Shown here: positions 16,738 to 25,088 of the stretch, in pieces
Layout of the letters: every line of letters starts with the position of its first letter
Position numbering within the stretch: position 1 is the stretch's first letter
NCBI GenBank assembly: GCA_902786595.1
Contig: CADADB010000005.1
Span: 1-64,000 of the forward strand
DNA: 64,000 bases
Source of the DNA: an uncultured Bacteroidota bacterium
GTDB taxonomy: Bacteria > Bacteroidota > Bacteroidia > Bacteroidales > WCHB1-69
Reading direction: 5' to 3'
The notes under the pieces: generated by a model
The model's input: only the letters and a program-made list of their open reading frames with translations
The model's database searches: none
What the model was told of the DNA's origin: nothing
Made by a program: the position numbers and the translations under genes

Positions 16738-19422
16738 ATGCTTAAACTTATTTTCAGCCCTTATTACGACGGGAACTGTTACGCAGGAAATCCCGCAAAA
16801 CAACAATGTGTGCTCGGCACGAAGTATGTCGGACCGCTCGGTTTGTTGGACGAATTGGAGTTGCGGGCGGGACTCACTGGAAGGTATTCCGACGATTTCC
16901 AACGCGCCATTCTCTATGCACGCGCCATCAAAAAAGCCATTGCCGGCCACAAAGATCTGTTTTTCGCCAAGTCGTTCGACAAAGACAAAATCAGGACGGC
17001 CTACGTTGTGTTAGGCTGGCGCGATGCCCTTGTGCAAGCAGGTTGGAACAAGACTATTACGGGCAGTAGCCGTCTCGACGGACTGGCTGCTGTGGAAGCG
17101 TTTTTCACCGAAAAAGGCGAAGCCGACCGTTGGCGCACCCTTCTCGAACTTTCCCAAAACACTCCGCTTTTGGAGAAAACCGACCGCATCGAGGTGGCTT
17201 GTAAGAAGGAACACTTGGAACCGTTGTATAGGCAACTGTTTGAAAATATGGAAAAAAACGGCTGTACAATTAGCTACGCCCCGATGGACATTGCTGACAA
17301 TCTGCCCCAAAAAGCCCAAGTCTTGTCGTTCAAAAACGACCTCGAGATGGCTGAATGGCTGGCACAGCAGAAGTTGGGCGACAACGATGTGGTGGTTTGC
17401 GACGATGCCTCCATTCTGAATCTCAACATCTCGTTGGAGGGAAAGCCCCAGTTCGGTGACGAAAGCAATGCCATAGGCGCTGTGATGCAGATTTTTACGT
17501 TAGGACTCCAACTGTTCAACATGCCGCTCAACCTCAACACGTTGTTGGCTTACTTGCAACTGCCGTCAACACCTCTCACGTCGTTGTATGTGAAACGCAC
17601 TAATAAGAAGGATGGTACAAACTATTACCCGTCGCTACGCCGTGTTCTTTTTGATCAATTGCTGGAAGACAACGGCATTGGTACTGCGTGGAATGCACTT
17701 ATCGATGAAGCGGTATATGACCACGATGGGAAGGATATGTCCAAGTCCTCCCAAAGAGCCACAGCTTTGTTGTTCATCAACCAATGGAATCATGTGAAAG
17801 AAAATAACGGCAAGTACATCGTGGAGAAGAAAATCGTTGAGAAATTCCTCGACACGATGAAAAAATGGGCTAAACAGAATCTCTATGACGAGAGCAAAGC
17901 CCTGCAATTCAACGCGGTGGCCGACAACTGCGATATTATGAAAATGATTTTAGAGGACGAACCAAATGAAATAGACACCAGCAATCTTTTGCTGTGGACT
18001 TCGCAGATAACACGTCCTGTAACATTGCTCAACCAGCCGGCGCGAGTGGGTTGCATCAACGTGACGCACTCCATTGCCGACATCCAAACCGCTCCAGACA
18101 CCCTTTACTGGGCATGCACCACTCCAGAGTACAACTTCAGGTACGATTTGGATTTTCTCAGTCCTGCCGAGATAGACATACTTCGGAACAACAATCTTGA
18201 AGTGTCCGACAGGGAAACACTGCTGAAAGCCAAACGCGAAATCGAACTCGGTGTCTTGTCGAAAGTAAAAAAACTAATCCTTATGCTCGAATGCGACATC
18301 ATCGGCGGCGAACTGCCTGTTGAAGATCCCGTCGCCACGGAGTTGCGATACACAGGAAAACTCAATATAAAACCCGAAACTCCCGACCTGAAAGGATGGG
18401 AACAAAACAAAGTGATGGCCGCTTCCACCAAGCAAGAGGAGTACAAAGTAGATTCTTCTGTGTTTAAGTTGCTCGATACGGAAAAAGAAAAAGGTGGTCT
18501 CAAACGGGAGATGGAAAGCTACAGCAGCCTCGATGAACTCATCCAAAGGCCCTTCGACTATGTGATGGATTATATTCTTGGCCTGCACCAATATGGCACG
18601 GCGGCTATGGCCGACATGGATACCGTGAAGGGAAATGTAGCTCACGCTTACGTGGAAAAACTGACGGAGAATGGAAGTCGTCAGATCGCTAATATGCGTA
18701 AAATACACAACTCGAATTTCGACATGCTGGTTAATGAGTTGGCAGAAGTACAAGGTGCCATACTACTTTTGGAAGAGAATGACTTGGAATTCAAACGTTT
18801 TAAGAGTCTTTTGAAAAACAGTGTCGACACCTTACTTGATATCATAGACCAAAACCATCTGACCATTGTAGGGGCGGAACAATATTACGAAGCCGAAGTG
18901 CCTACGATAGGGAAAATGAACGCCCGCATCGACTATGTGCTTGCCGACAACAACGGCGATTATGTGATTATCGATTTCAAATGGAACGAGAGCACAACTT
19001 ACCAAAAGAAACTCGCACAAAATGATGCGTTGCAATTGGCGGTTTACAAGGCCGTAGTGGAAAAATATCTGGAAGACAATAATGACAAACACAAGGTCTG
19101 TTTTATGGGCTATTATGCATTGCCACGACACACCCTTTACACCGTTTACGACAATCTGAAATACAAAAACATAGAAATAGTCGTACCAGATAGCAGCAAC
19201 GACTTGATGCCGATGGCCGCCAATTCCTACTCTTATAGGATGAAGCAACTGAAATCAGGCTTTATCGAAGAAGGCGAGAGCATGGAACTCGCCAATTTGC
19301 AGTATGTGAATGATACTTTGAGCAAGCAACTCTATCCGCTTAGAGGTGACTACAATGATAACACTCTGAAAGCCACCGGTTATGGCAATAAAAACATCGT
19401 ATTGAAAGGAGGACTTGAATAA
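16738..19422 (+). CDS. AddB-like protein with PD-(D/E)XK nuclease domain
   Basis: An 894-residue protein. Its C-terminal third carries a RecB-type nuclease signature: ARIDYVLADNNGDYVIIDFKW (Asp and Asp-x-Lys at about residues 730-746) followed by QLAVY. The N-terminal two thirds resembles AddB in size but has no Walker A that I can see. It ends with a 1-bp stop/start overlap (TAATG) with a UvrD-type helicase-nuclease, which suggests an AddAB-type complex that processes DNA double-strand ends. It could be the housekeeping AddAB or an accessory defence pair; the shared island promoter element favours the latter. Confidence 0.75.
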   Translation: MLKLIFSPYYDGNCYAGNPAKQQCVLGTKYVGPLGLLDELELRAGLTGRYSDDFQRAILYARAIKKAIAGHKDLFFAKSFDKDKIRTAYVVLGWRDALVQAGWNKTITGSSRLDGLAAVEAFFTEKGEADRWRTLLELSQNTPLLEKTDRIEVACKKEHLEPLYRQLFENMEKNGCTISYAPMDIADNLPQKAQVLSFKNDLEMAEWLAQQKLGDNDVVVCDDASILNLNISLEGKPQFGDESNAIGAVMQIFTLGLQLFNMPLNLNTLLAYLQLPSTPLTSLYVKRTNKKDGTNYYPSLRRVLFDQLLEDNGIGTAWNALIDEAVYDHDGKDMSKSSQRATALLFINQWNHVKENNGKYIVEKKIVEKFLDTMKKWAKQNLYDESKALQFNAVADNCDIMKMILEDEPNEIDTSNLLLWTSQITRPVTLLNQPARVGCINVTHSIADIQTAPDTLYWACTTPEYNFRYDLDFLSPAEIDILRNNNLEVSDRETLLKAKREIELGVLSKVKKLILMLECDIIGGELPVEDPVATELRYTGKLNIKPETPDLKGWEQNKVMAASTKQEEYKVDSSVFKLLDTEKEKGGLKREMESYSSLDELIQRPFDYVMDYILGLHQYGTAAMADMDTVKGNVAHAYVEKLTENGSRQIANMRKIHNSNFDMLVNELAEVQGAILLLEENDLEFKRFKSLLKNSVDTLLDIIDQNHLTIVGAEQYYEAEVPTIGKMNARIDYVLADNNGDYVIIDFKWNESTTYQKKLAQNDALQLAVYKAVVEKYLEDNNDKHKVCFMGYYALPRHTLYTVYDNLKYKNIEIVVPDSSNDLMPMAANSYSYRMKQLKSGFIEEGESMELANLQYVNDTLSKQLYPLRGDYNDNTLKATGYGNKNIVLKGGLE

Positions 19423-22400
19423 TGAAAAACATTACCTATATCAATGCCGGAGCCGGTTCGGGCAAGACCTACCGCCTTACCGAAGAAATGGTTGACAAGG
19501 TCAAACATGGCCTTTGCACCCCGTCGCAGATCATCGCATCCACATTCACTACCGATGCTGCTGCCGACTTGAAGAAAAACGCCCGTGAGAAATTCCTGCA
19601 GCATAAATTGTTCTCAGAGGCGGCGGAACTTGATTCCGCGGCCATCGGAACGGTACATTCCATCGGTTTGCAATATATCAAAAAATATTGGTACAAACTG
19701 GGACTGAGCGCTTCTGTCGAAACCATCACCGACGAAGCCAAAACGAGCTATCTCAATCGCACCCTAACCAAAGTTGTCACAGATGCCGATGTGGCCGCAT
19801 TCAGAGATTTTGCCGAAACCTTTGACATCAAACAAAGTAGGTCAACCAAATATAACTATAATTTCTGGAAACCATTGGTTCAGGACATAGTGGAAACGGC
19901 CGACGCCTTTGGCATCAACAACTTGAAAACATCTGAATGCGAATCCAAAAAGATGGCTCAGTTGCTTTTAGGGAACAATGGCCGTTTTGCCTTTGTGCAA
20001 AACCCAACCAAGAGCGAAAACGACATGCGTACAATGTACTACAACTGCATTGAATGCATCTTCAAGATAGCACGCGATTGGTCCAAGTTGTTCGAACAGT
20101 TCAAGGAGGAACACGGCTTGATTGAATTCAACGACATGGAGAGCAAGTTTATCCAACTGTTGCAAGACGATGAAGTTCGGACAGATATCTCGCAGTCGGT
20201 GAAATATGTCTTTGTGGATGAGTTCCAAGACTCCAACCCGAAGCAAATCCAGATTTTCGACTTGTTGTCGGATTTGGTGGAGCATAGCTATTGGGTGGGT
20301 GATCCCAAACAGGCCATCTATGGTTTCAGAGGTTGCGACACGGTGTTGGTGCAGGCCTTGACAGACAAAATCGTCGAAGATACAAAAAAGAAAGTCGCAG
20401 GTATGGACTTCGACACATTGCACGAGTCGCGCCGTTCTGTGAAGCCTTTGGTGGACACTACTTCGGCTGTTTTTACCAAGGTGTTTGACGATTTGGACTC
20501 TGATATGGTTGAGCTCACTGCCCATAGGAAAGAATTATTGCCCAACAACGCTCCTGCACTATGGCATTGGGAACAGGAAAAGACGCTTGAGCCTGGCCAA
20601 AAAAGGGCTTCGGCCAGCAAAGATAAGCTTTTCAATTCTATAGCGCGTCAGATACGTGACATTGTGGACGGCAAAAGCGAAATCAAATATGTCATTGACA
20701 AAGACAATAATCAATCCCGTCCCGTCCAATATTCCGATATAGCTGTCTTGGCGAGAAGCAATGCGGATGTCGATGCCATTACGAATGCTCTGCAAGCCAA
20801 GGACATCCCTGTAGTAATGGAGAGCTTGGTGGATGTTAACTGCAAAGAATTGCGGCTTGTACGTCTGCTCCTCAACTACATAATTGACGAGTCGCCGCTT
20901 CTCAAAGCTGAAATCGCCCATCTTCTCTTCGGAGCGAAAACTGCCGATGTGATAGAGGACAATCAAAAAGTTCTGGGGGCACCCGATTTCGACAAATTGG
21001 CGGCTTTAAAAGAGAGACTTAAGACACTCCCGGTGAGCGACATTGTAAAAACGCTGGTCATCGAGTTGGATATTATCAACCGATGCCAGAAATGGGGCAA
21101 AGCCGAGAAACGCCAACGCACCTTGCAGGCTGTGATCGAAGATGCCAAATCATTTGATGACAATGCCATATCCTTGGGACAAGCATCTTCCATAGAGCAT
21201 TACCTTGAGCATCTTGACAAAGAAGGCGTTGTCATCAAGGAAGGTTTCTTCCGTGAAGGCGTCCGTGTGCTGACCTACCACCGCTCAAAAGGTCTTCAAT
21301 GGAACGTCGTTATTCTCTGCTCTTTGGATGATGATTCGCTGAACGTGAAGAAACTGAAAAAACGCTTTGTCTTCGGGGTCAATTATGTGAGAACAACCGC
21401 TCCCACGGCTGCCAAACTCTATTCTGATTATTATCTCACCTGTCTTCCCTCTTTCTTTTCGTCACCTCAAAGCAATTTGCCCGAAGATATGATGAATGAT
21501 ATTGGCACATTAGGCACTTATTTGCAGTATGAAGACAGACTGCGCTATGAATCGCGACGCCTTTTATATGTTGGGGTCACGCGGGCGCGCGACTATCTCA
21601 TCACCACTTCGTTAGAAGGGAAAAAGATGCAATGGCTGCTTGAATGCGGCATTCAACCGGATATTAGCGGCTCTGCCGACTACAGAGCCGTTTGGGGCAA
21701 CGGAACTGGCATAGAATTGTCGAAGTTTGTGCAGGTGGTTGATGATGGTAAATATGAGAGCAAACCAGAACCGACGGATTATTACTGTCGCAAGGATAAT
21801 CTGCCATCCCCGGTTTTTGATGTGAAATATCTTTCACCGAGCAAGTTGGTGGATGATGTCTTGGCTGATCAGGTGAAACCACAGGTGCTGTATCCTGTCC
21901 AGAACCAAGTGCCTCATCCTATCACGGTTGGCTCCGGTGACGAATACGATGTTATGGGCACCTGCATTCACAATATCTTTGCCATCTACCGCCCTGAGGC
22001 TGACAGACGAGAGATGATCAGCAAGGCTCAACAGATAGTGGATGCCTATGGTATGGGCAGGATGTTGCCAGATGCGGAAGGCATTATCGATTCCATAGCT
22101 GGTCTTTACCAATATTTAGAAGAACAGTATGGAAAAGCCGCCAAGGTGGAGCATGAAGTGCCGTTCCGTCACGAAAACAACGGGCAAGTCTTCACAGGTG
22201 AGATGGACTTGTTGTGGTTCACGGCTGAAACCGAGTGCGTTCTCATTGACTTCAAGAATTATCCCGGTGTGATGAGCAATGCCTTGAGTAAGACAAATAA
22301 GGAATACGTAGGTCACTATGCAGCACAGCTCAAGGCATACGAAGAGGCATTGGTGGCTGCCGGAATCAAAGTCAAGACAAAGCTGATTTATTACTCCGTG

Positions 22401-22430
22401 TTGGGATATTTGGTGGAGCTGATATTCTAA
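19422..22430 (+). CDS. AddA/RecB-like UvrD-family helicase-nuclease
   Basis: A 1002-residue superfamily-1 helicase. Motifs are Walker A INAGAGSGKT (about 7-16), motif II FVDEFQDSNPKQ (about 264-275), motif III VGDPKQAIYGFRG, motif V LTYHRSKGLQW and motif VI LLYVGVTRARDYL (about 711-723). A C-terminal PD-(D/E)XK nuclease has GEMDLLW and CVLIDFKNYPG (about 925-950). The order helicase then nuclease is that of AddA/RecB. It overlaps the AddB-like gene by 1 bp and should form a complex with it. A strong terminator follows. Confidence 0.87.
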   Translation: MKNITYINAGAGSGKTYRLTEEMVDKVKHGLCTPSQIIASTFTTDAAADLKKNAREKFLQHKLFSEAAELDSAAIGTVHSIGLQYIKKYWYKLGLSASVETITDEAKTSYLNRTLTKVVTDADVAAFRDFAETFDIKQSRSTKYNYNFWKPLVQDIVETADAFGINNLKTSECESKKMAQLLLGNNGRFAFVQNPTKSENDMRTMYYNCIECIFKIARDWSKLFEQFKEEHGLIEFNDMESKFIQLLQDDEVRTDISQSVKYVFVDEFQDSNPKQIQIFDLLSDLVEHSYWVGDPKQAIYGFRGCDTVLVQALTDKIVEDTKKKVAGMDFDTLHESRRSVKPLVDTTSAVFTKVFDDLDSDMVELTAHRKELLPNNAPALWHWEQEKTLEPGQKRASASKDKLFNSIARQIRDIVDGKSEIKYVIDKDNNQSRPVQYSDIAVLARSNADVDAITNALQAKDIPVVMESLVDVNCKELRLVRLLLNYIIDESPLLKAEIAHLLFGAKTADVIEDNQKVLGAPDFDKLAALKERLKTLPVSDIVKTLVIELDIINRCQKWGKAEKRQRTLQAVIEDAKSFDDNAISLGQASSIEHYLEHLDKEGVVIKEGFFREGVRVLTYHRSKGLQWNVVILCSLDDDSLNVKKLKKRFVFGVNYVRTTAPTAAKLYSDYYLTCLPSFFSSPQSNLPEDMMNDIGTLGTYLQYEDRLRYESRRLLYVGVTRARDYLITTSLEGKKMQWLLECGIQPDISGSADYRAVWGNGTGIELSKFVQVVDDGKYESKPEPTDYYCRKDNLPSPVFDVKYLSPSKLVDDVLADQVKPQVLYPVQNQVPHPITVGSGDEYDVMGTCIHNIFAIYRPEADRREMISKAQQIVDAYGMGRMLPDAEGIIDSIAGLYQYLEEQYGKAAKVEHEVPFRHENNGQVFTGEMDLLWFTAETECVLIDFKNYPGVMSNALSKTNKEYVGHYAAQLKAYEEALVAAGIKVKTKLIYYSVLGYLVELIF

Positions 22431-22463
22431 CACACAATAATACAGATTGTTGCTGAGCGTTAA

Positions 22464-22497
22464 GGCCGCTAACTTCTGCAAGTTGGCGGCTTTTTTG
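22464..22497 (+). terminator. Rho-independent terminator of the addBA-like operon
   Basis: GCCGCTAACTT and AAGTTGGCGGC form an 11-bp stem around a CTGC loop, followed by TTTTTT. The end of the T-run overlaps the next gene's operator (TGCTACTCGCA at 22496), so terminator and promoter are packed together. Confidence 0.85.
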
Positions 22498-22542
22498 CTA
22501 CTCGCAAATTTTGCCCTCACTTTGATTTTCTTCCTATTTTTG
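22496..22542 (+). promoter_or_regulatory. Island operator plus promoter before the 22.6 kb gene
   Basis: TGCTACTCGCA (22496-22506), exactly 28 bp, then TATTTTTG (22535-22542) and GCCGCGTAAAA. The promoter position rules out the longer ORF reading that begins at 22447. Confidence 0.72.
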
Positions 22543-22575
22543 CCGCGTAAAACTTTCATCATAAACCCTAAGATT

Positions 22576-24027
22576 ATGCCCATAACAATCAAAGACAGAG
22601 AGTTCAGCGATGAAGAAATCATGGCTGAATACAGGAAAAGAAGCGATGAATACCACGAGTGGCGCCAGCAAAAGGCGGCAGAGTTCCTGCAAAGCAAGAA
22701 ACGGAACAAATGCTACCACTGCTTCACCGTAGAAACAGAAACCGGCTATGAAGACGAATTCTTCATCCCGCTCGCCGACGACATCGTTGCCCGCGTGCAA
22801 GCCCTGAAGGAGAAAATCCGCAACGATCCTGAACTGAAAGACGACGAAGACCGTGCCGATGTGTTCAGAGATCGCGTTTGTGAAATCGGCTATGACATCG
22901 AAAATGTACCGCAACCCTGGCCGGATGACAATATTTTCACCAACATCGACCTGGACGACTACCTCTATCTGTACCACTTCGATATCCACCTCTTCGACTG
23001 GAAAGGCGACGCGAACGGACGGCTGTTCCCGGCCACGGCGGACCTCACCGACGAGGAGTACATCGACCTGCTGGCGTTGTTGATCGACCAGCCTGATTGC
23101 TCGTTCCAGCATCTCGCCCACCTCAGCCCGAAGTTCAAGGCCATCCACGACAAAGTAAGCGACTACCTCCATAACTATGATTTTACTGTGATGAAGCAGT
23201 TCTGCCACGATCACGACTATGCCATCCGGATGACCGAACTGCGCCGCGATGCCCAAACGCTGCTCAAACAACTGAAAGACAACAAGGAGAAATACCCTTA
23301 CATTGGCTTCTTGAAAGATTTTATGGTGAATTTGACCGTCATCATGAATGAGAGGAACGCTGACAAGTCCTCATCGCAGAGTTCGACAGATGATTCTTCA
23401 ACGGATGGGACAGGAGGCGATGACCAGCAGGAACGGCTTGCCAAACTCGCCGACTGGATCGACCAGTTCACCAAGGGAGACAATTTCCTTGCTGCGGATT
23501 TGCTGGAACGGGAACTGAAAAGGCAGATTGACAAGGAAAAACTGAGAAAACCTTACCCCTTACTGATGGAGCACGATAATTTAAGTATAGAGCTCCCTGG
23601 TCATAAGACAAAAAAAATCTCTTTTGGCCGTAGTGAAGCCAAAACTTTGTATATCTTCTTTTTGCGGCAGATTGAGCGTGCGAACAAGGACAGCAAGGTC
23701 TCTCCCTATCTGTCGCAAAAGGAGATGGAAGACTACGCTGATGAGTTGCGGAAAATCTACGAGTACTCCTGCGGCAAGAAACCATTCGACCTTGAATCTT
23801 GGTTTAAGAAGAGTTCCCAGTCAAACACGTTCTTCAATGCAGGTTCTCTCATACGCAAATGGTTCGGCCAGTTCTATAACACCGAAGAACTCAAGAAGAA
23901 CTACGGCAAGTGCTACAGCATTGAGATAATGGGCAAAGACCGTTACGGTAACCCGCGTTACGGCATCGATCTCGACATAGACGATTTTGACCTCGGTTGG
24001 TACAGCATTGACAGAAGGGGGATTTGA
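22576..24027 (+). CDS. Unknown protein with C-terminal winged-helix-like module (paralogue 1 of 3)
   Basis: A 483-residue protein. Residues about 1-290 are acidic and unrecognised (CYHCF near 46-50; a Ser/Asp/Gly-rich linker near 275-290). The last about 160 residues share a module with the proteins at 38388 and 51526: FGR..AKTLYIFFLRQI, ESWFKKSSQSN, then IRKWF, and finally CYSIEIMGKDRYGNPRYGIDL. The order helix-rich part, (S)IRK-type helix, then beta-hairpin ending YGI-L recalls the OmpR-type winged helix, so a DNA-binding role is possible but unproven. The start is set by the promoter at 22535. The 24073 gene follows 45 bp later. Confidence 0.7.
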   Translation: MPITIKDREFSDEEIMAEYRKRSDEYHEWRQQKAAEFLQSKKRNKCYHCFTVETETGYEDEFFIPLADDIVARVQALKEKIRNDPELKDDEDRADVFRDRVCEIGYDIENVPQPWPDDNIFTNIDLDDYLYLYHFDIHLFDWKGDANGRLFPATADLTDEEYIDLLALLIDQPDCSFQHLAHLSPKFKAIHDKVSDYLHNYDFTVMKQFCHDHDYAIRMTELRRDAQTLLKQLKDNKEKYPYIGFLKDFMVNLTVIMNERNADKSSSQSSTDDSSTDGTGGDDQQERLAKLADWIDQFTKGDNFLAADLLERELKRQIDKEKLRKPYPLLMEHDNLSIELPGHKTKKISFGRSEAKTLYIFFLRQIERANKDSKVSPYLSQKEMEDYADELRKIYEYSCGKKPFDLESWFKKSSQSNTFFNAGSLIRKWFGQFYNTEELKKNYGKCYSIEIMGKDRYGNPRYGIDLDIDDFDLGWYSIDRRGI

Positions 24028-24072
24028 GTGTTTGTCGCGTCAAAAGTTATTTGTTATTAAAAATTTAATGAT

Positions 24073-24540
24073 ATGCCAATTTTAAAATACAAAAACGGAG
24101 AATGGTGCGAAATGACACCGGAAGAAATCGAACAGGAAAAGATAATGGCAGAGCAGAAAAGCCAAGAGGACGAGAAAGCCCGAATGGAGAGGCAACAGGA
24201 ATTGGCCAAGCAGTACGGTGCCGAAGTCTGGAATGCTTCCATAGAACCCAGCCGTATGGAGGAGATCTATGAGGTGTGTTCATTGGAGCCCCAAACCTTG
24301 TGCATCGACATCAGCGATGGCTTGATGACCTGCACATGGGAAGACTGGAGCAACAACGCTTACAAAAGGATAGACCTGTTGTACATCGACACGCTCGCCG
24401 TGCGCCGCTTGTTGAACTGCGAGAACAACGCCACCTTGTTTGAGGAGATGAAAAAACGGTTCGGCAGCGAAAACGGCATCGAGTTGATTGATAACTGGTT
24501 GACGGGAAACGGGGGGTATTTCAAGAGGGAAGAGGAATAG
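24073..24540 (+). CDS. Hypothetical protein, 155 residues
   Basis: Not recognised. The N-terminus is charged (about residues 11-45, Glu/Gln/Lys-rich helix, possible coiled coil), followed by an alpha/beta region containing CSLEPQTLCIDISDGLMTCTWEDW and LLYIDTLAVRRLLNC. No signal peptide or membrane segment. It lies 45 bp downstream of the 22576 gene on the same strand with no visible promoter between them, so it is probably transcribed with it. Confidence 0.65.
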   Translation: MPILKYKNGEWCEMTPEEIEQEKIMAEQKSQEDEKARMERQQELAKQYGAEVWNASIEPSRMEEIYEVCSLEPQTLCIDISDGLMTCTWEDWSNNAYKRIDLLYIDTLAVRRLLNCENNATLFEEMKKRFGSENGIELIDNWLTGNGGYFKREEE

Positions 24541-24628
24541 ACATACCCGCATAAGCCGTCCCTGCAAGAAGGTAGATTGGATGAAAGACTCCTCCTTAAA
24601 AGTTTGCGAGAGCGGTTTGTGTGTGTGT

Positions 24629-24911
24629 GCTCTGGCGTGCAGGAGGTTCCGCTCAACGCTGGCGCGTCTCGCGGAATGGTGCAACGCGCTCGGGAAAGAA
24701 AAGGGAAAAGGCGGGCGGCGTCCGGAACAGATCCGGCAACGGCAACATCCTCCCCGCCGCCCGCCTTTTCCCCTTACCCGGTCCGGCGGCGCGCACCATT
24801 CCGTTTGGCCAGACTGCTATGACGAAAAGGAATGGCATTAACAGAAAACACCGTGCTGGCGGGGAAAGGAGGGGTTTGCGGGCCAAACGGAATCTTTGGC
24901 TCGCGAGGGCG
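24629..24911. mobile_element. GC-rich inverted-repeat element, copy 1 (MITE-like)
   Basis: About 283 bp, strongly similar to 49780-50066 and 50545-50833. Inner complementary arms are GGCGGGCGGCG / CGCCGCCCGCC and CGGAATGGTGC / GCACCATTCCG. The outer ends are GC-rich imperfect inverted repeats; this copy's left end is the most diverged. No transposase is encoded. It lies about 75 bp upstream of the first mcrB promoter. ORFs running through it in all frames are artefacts of its composition. Confidence 0.75.
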
Positions 24912-24984
24912 TACAAAGGCAAAAACAACCCTTCTGCCGGTTCAAAACAGCCAAAAAGTTTGTGTTGGACGTACAATATTTTCG

Positions 24985-25088
24985 TAACTTTGCCGCGTCA
25001 TTCTTTCCCGACTCTGCTTAAAGGGACTTCGGCAGAGAGAGGGGGAAATGGTGCCGGAAAGAGTTGTATAGAAGTCCGTATAAGTATT
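24985..25088 (+). promoter_or_regulatory. Promoter and pseudoknot leader A of mcrB (locus 1)
   Basis: The -7 box TAACTTTG (24985-24992) is followed by GCCGCGTCAT and a leader with two interleaved stems. Stem 1 is TCTTTCC (25002-25008) with GGAAAGA (25056-25062). Stem 2 is GGACTTC (25024-25030) with GAAGTCC (25071-25077). Interleaving makes an H-type pseudoknot. The second stem ends 11 nt before the mcrB ATG, where ribosomes would load. Three other copies in this island keep both stems with different sequences. Confidence 0.72.

Noticed and set aside
24621-25088. N-terminal extension of McrB (locus 1) in the open frame
   Set aside because: It would translate the GC-rich repeat element and the pseudoknot leader, upstream of a clear -7 box at 24985.
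24995-25088. Known riboswitch (TPP, cobalamin, SAM, c-di-GMP) or HDV-like ribozyme
   Set aside because: The conserved core sequences of these classes are absent, and the strand order of the stems does not fit an HDV-type double pseudoknot.
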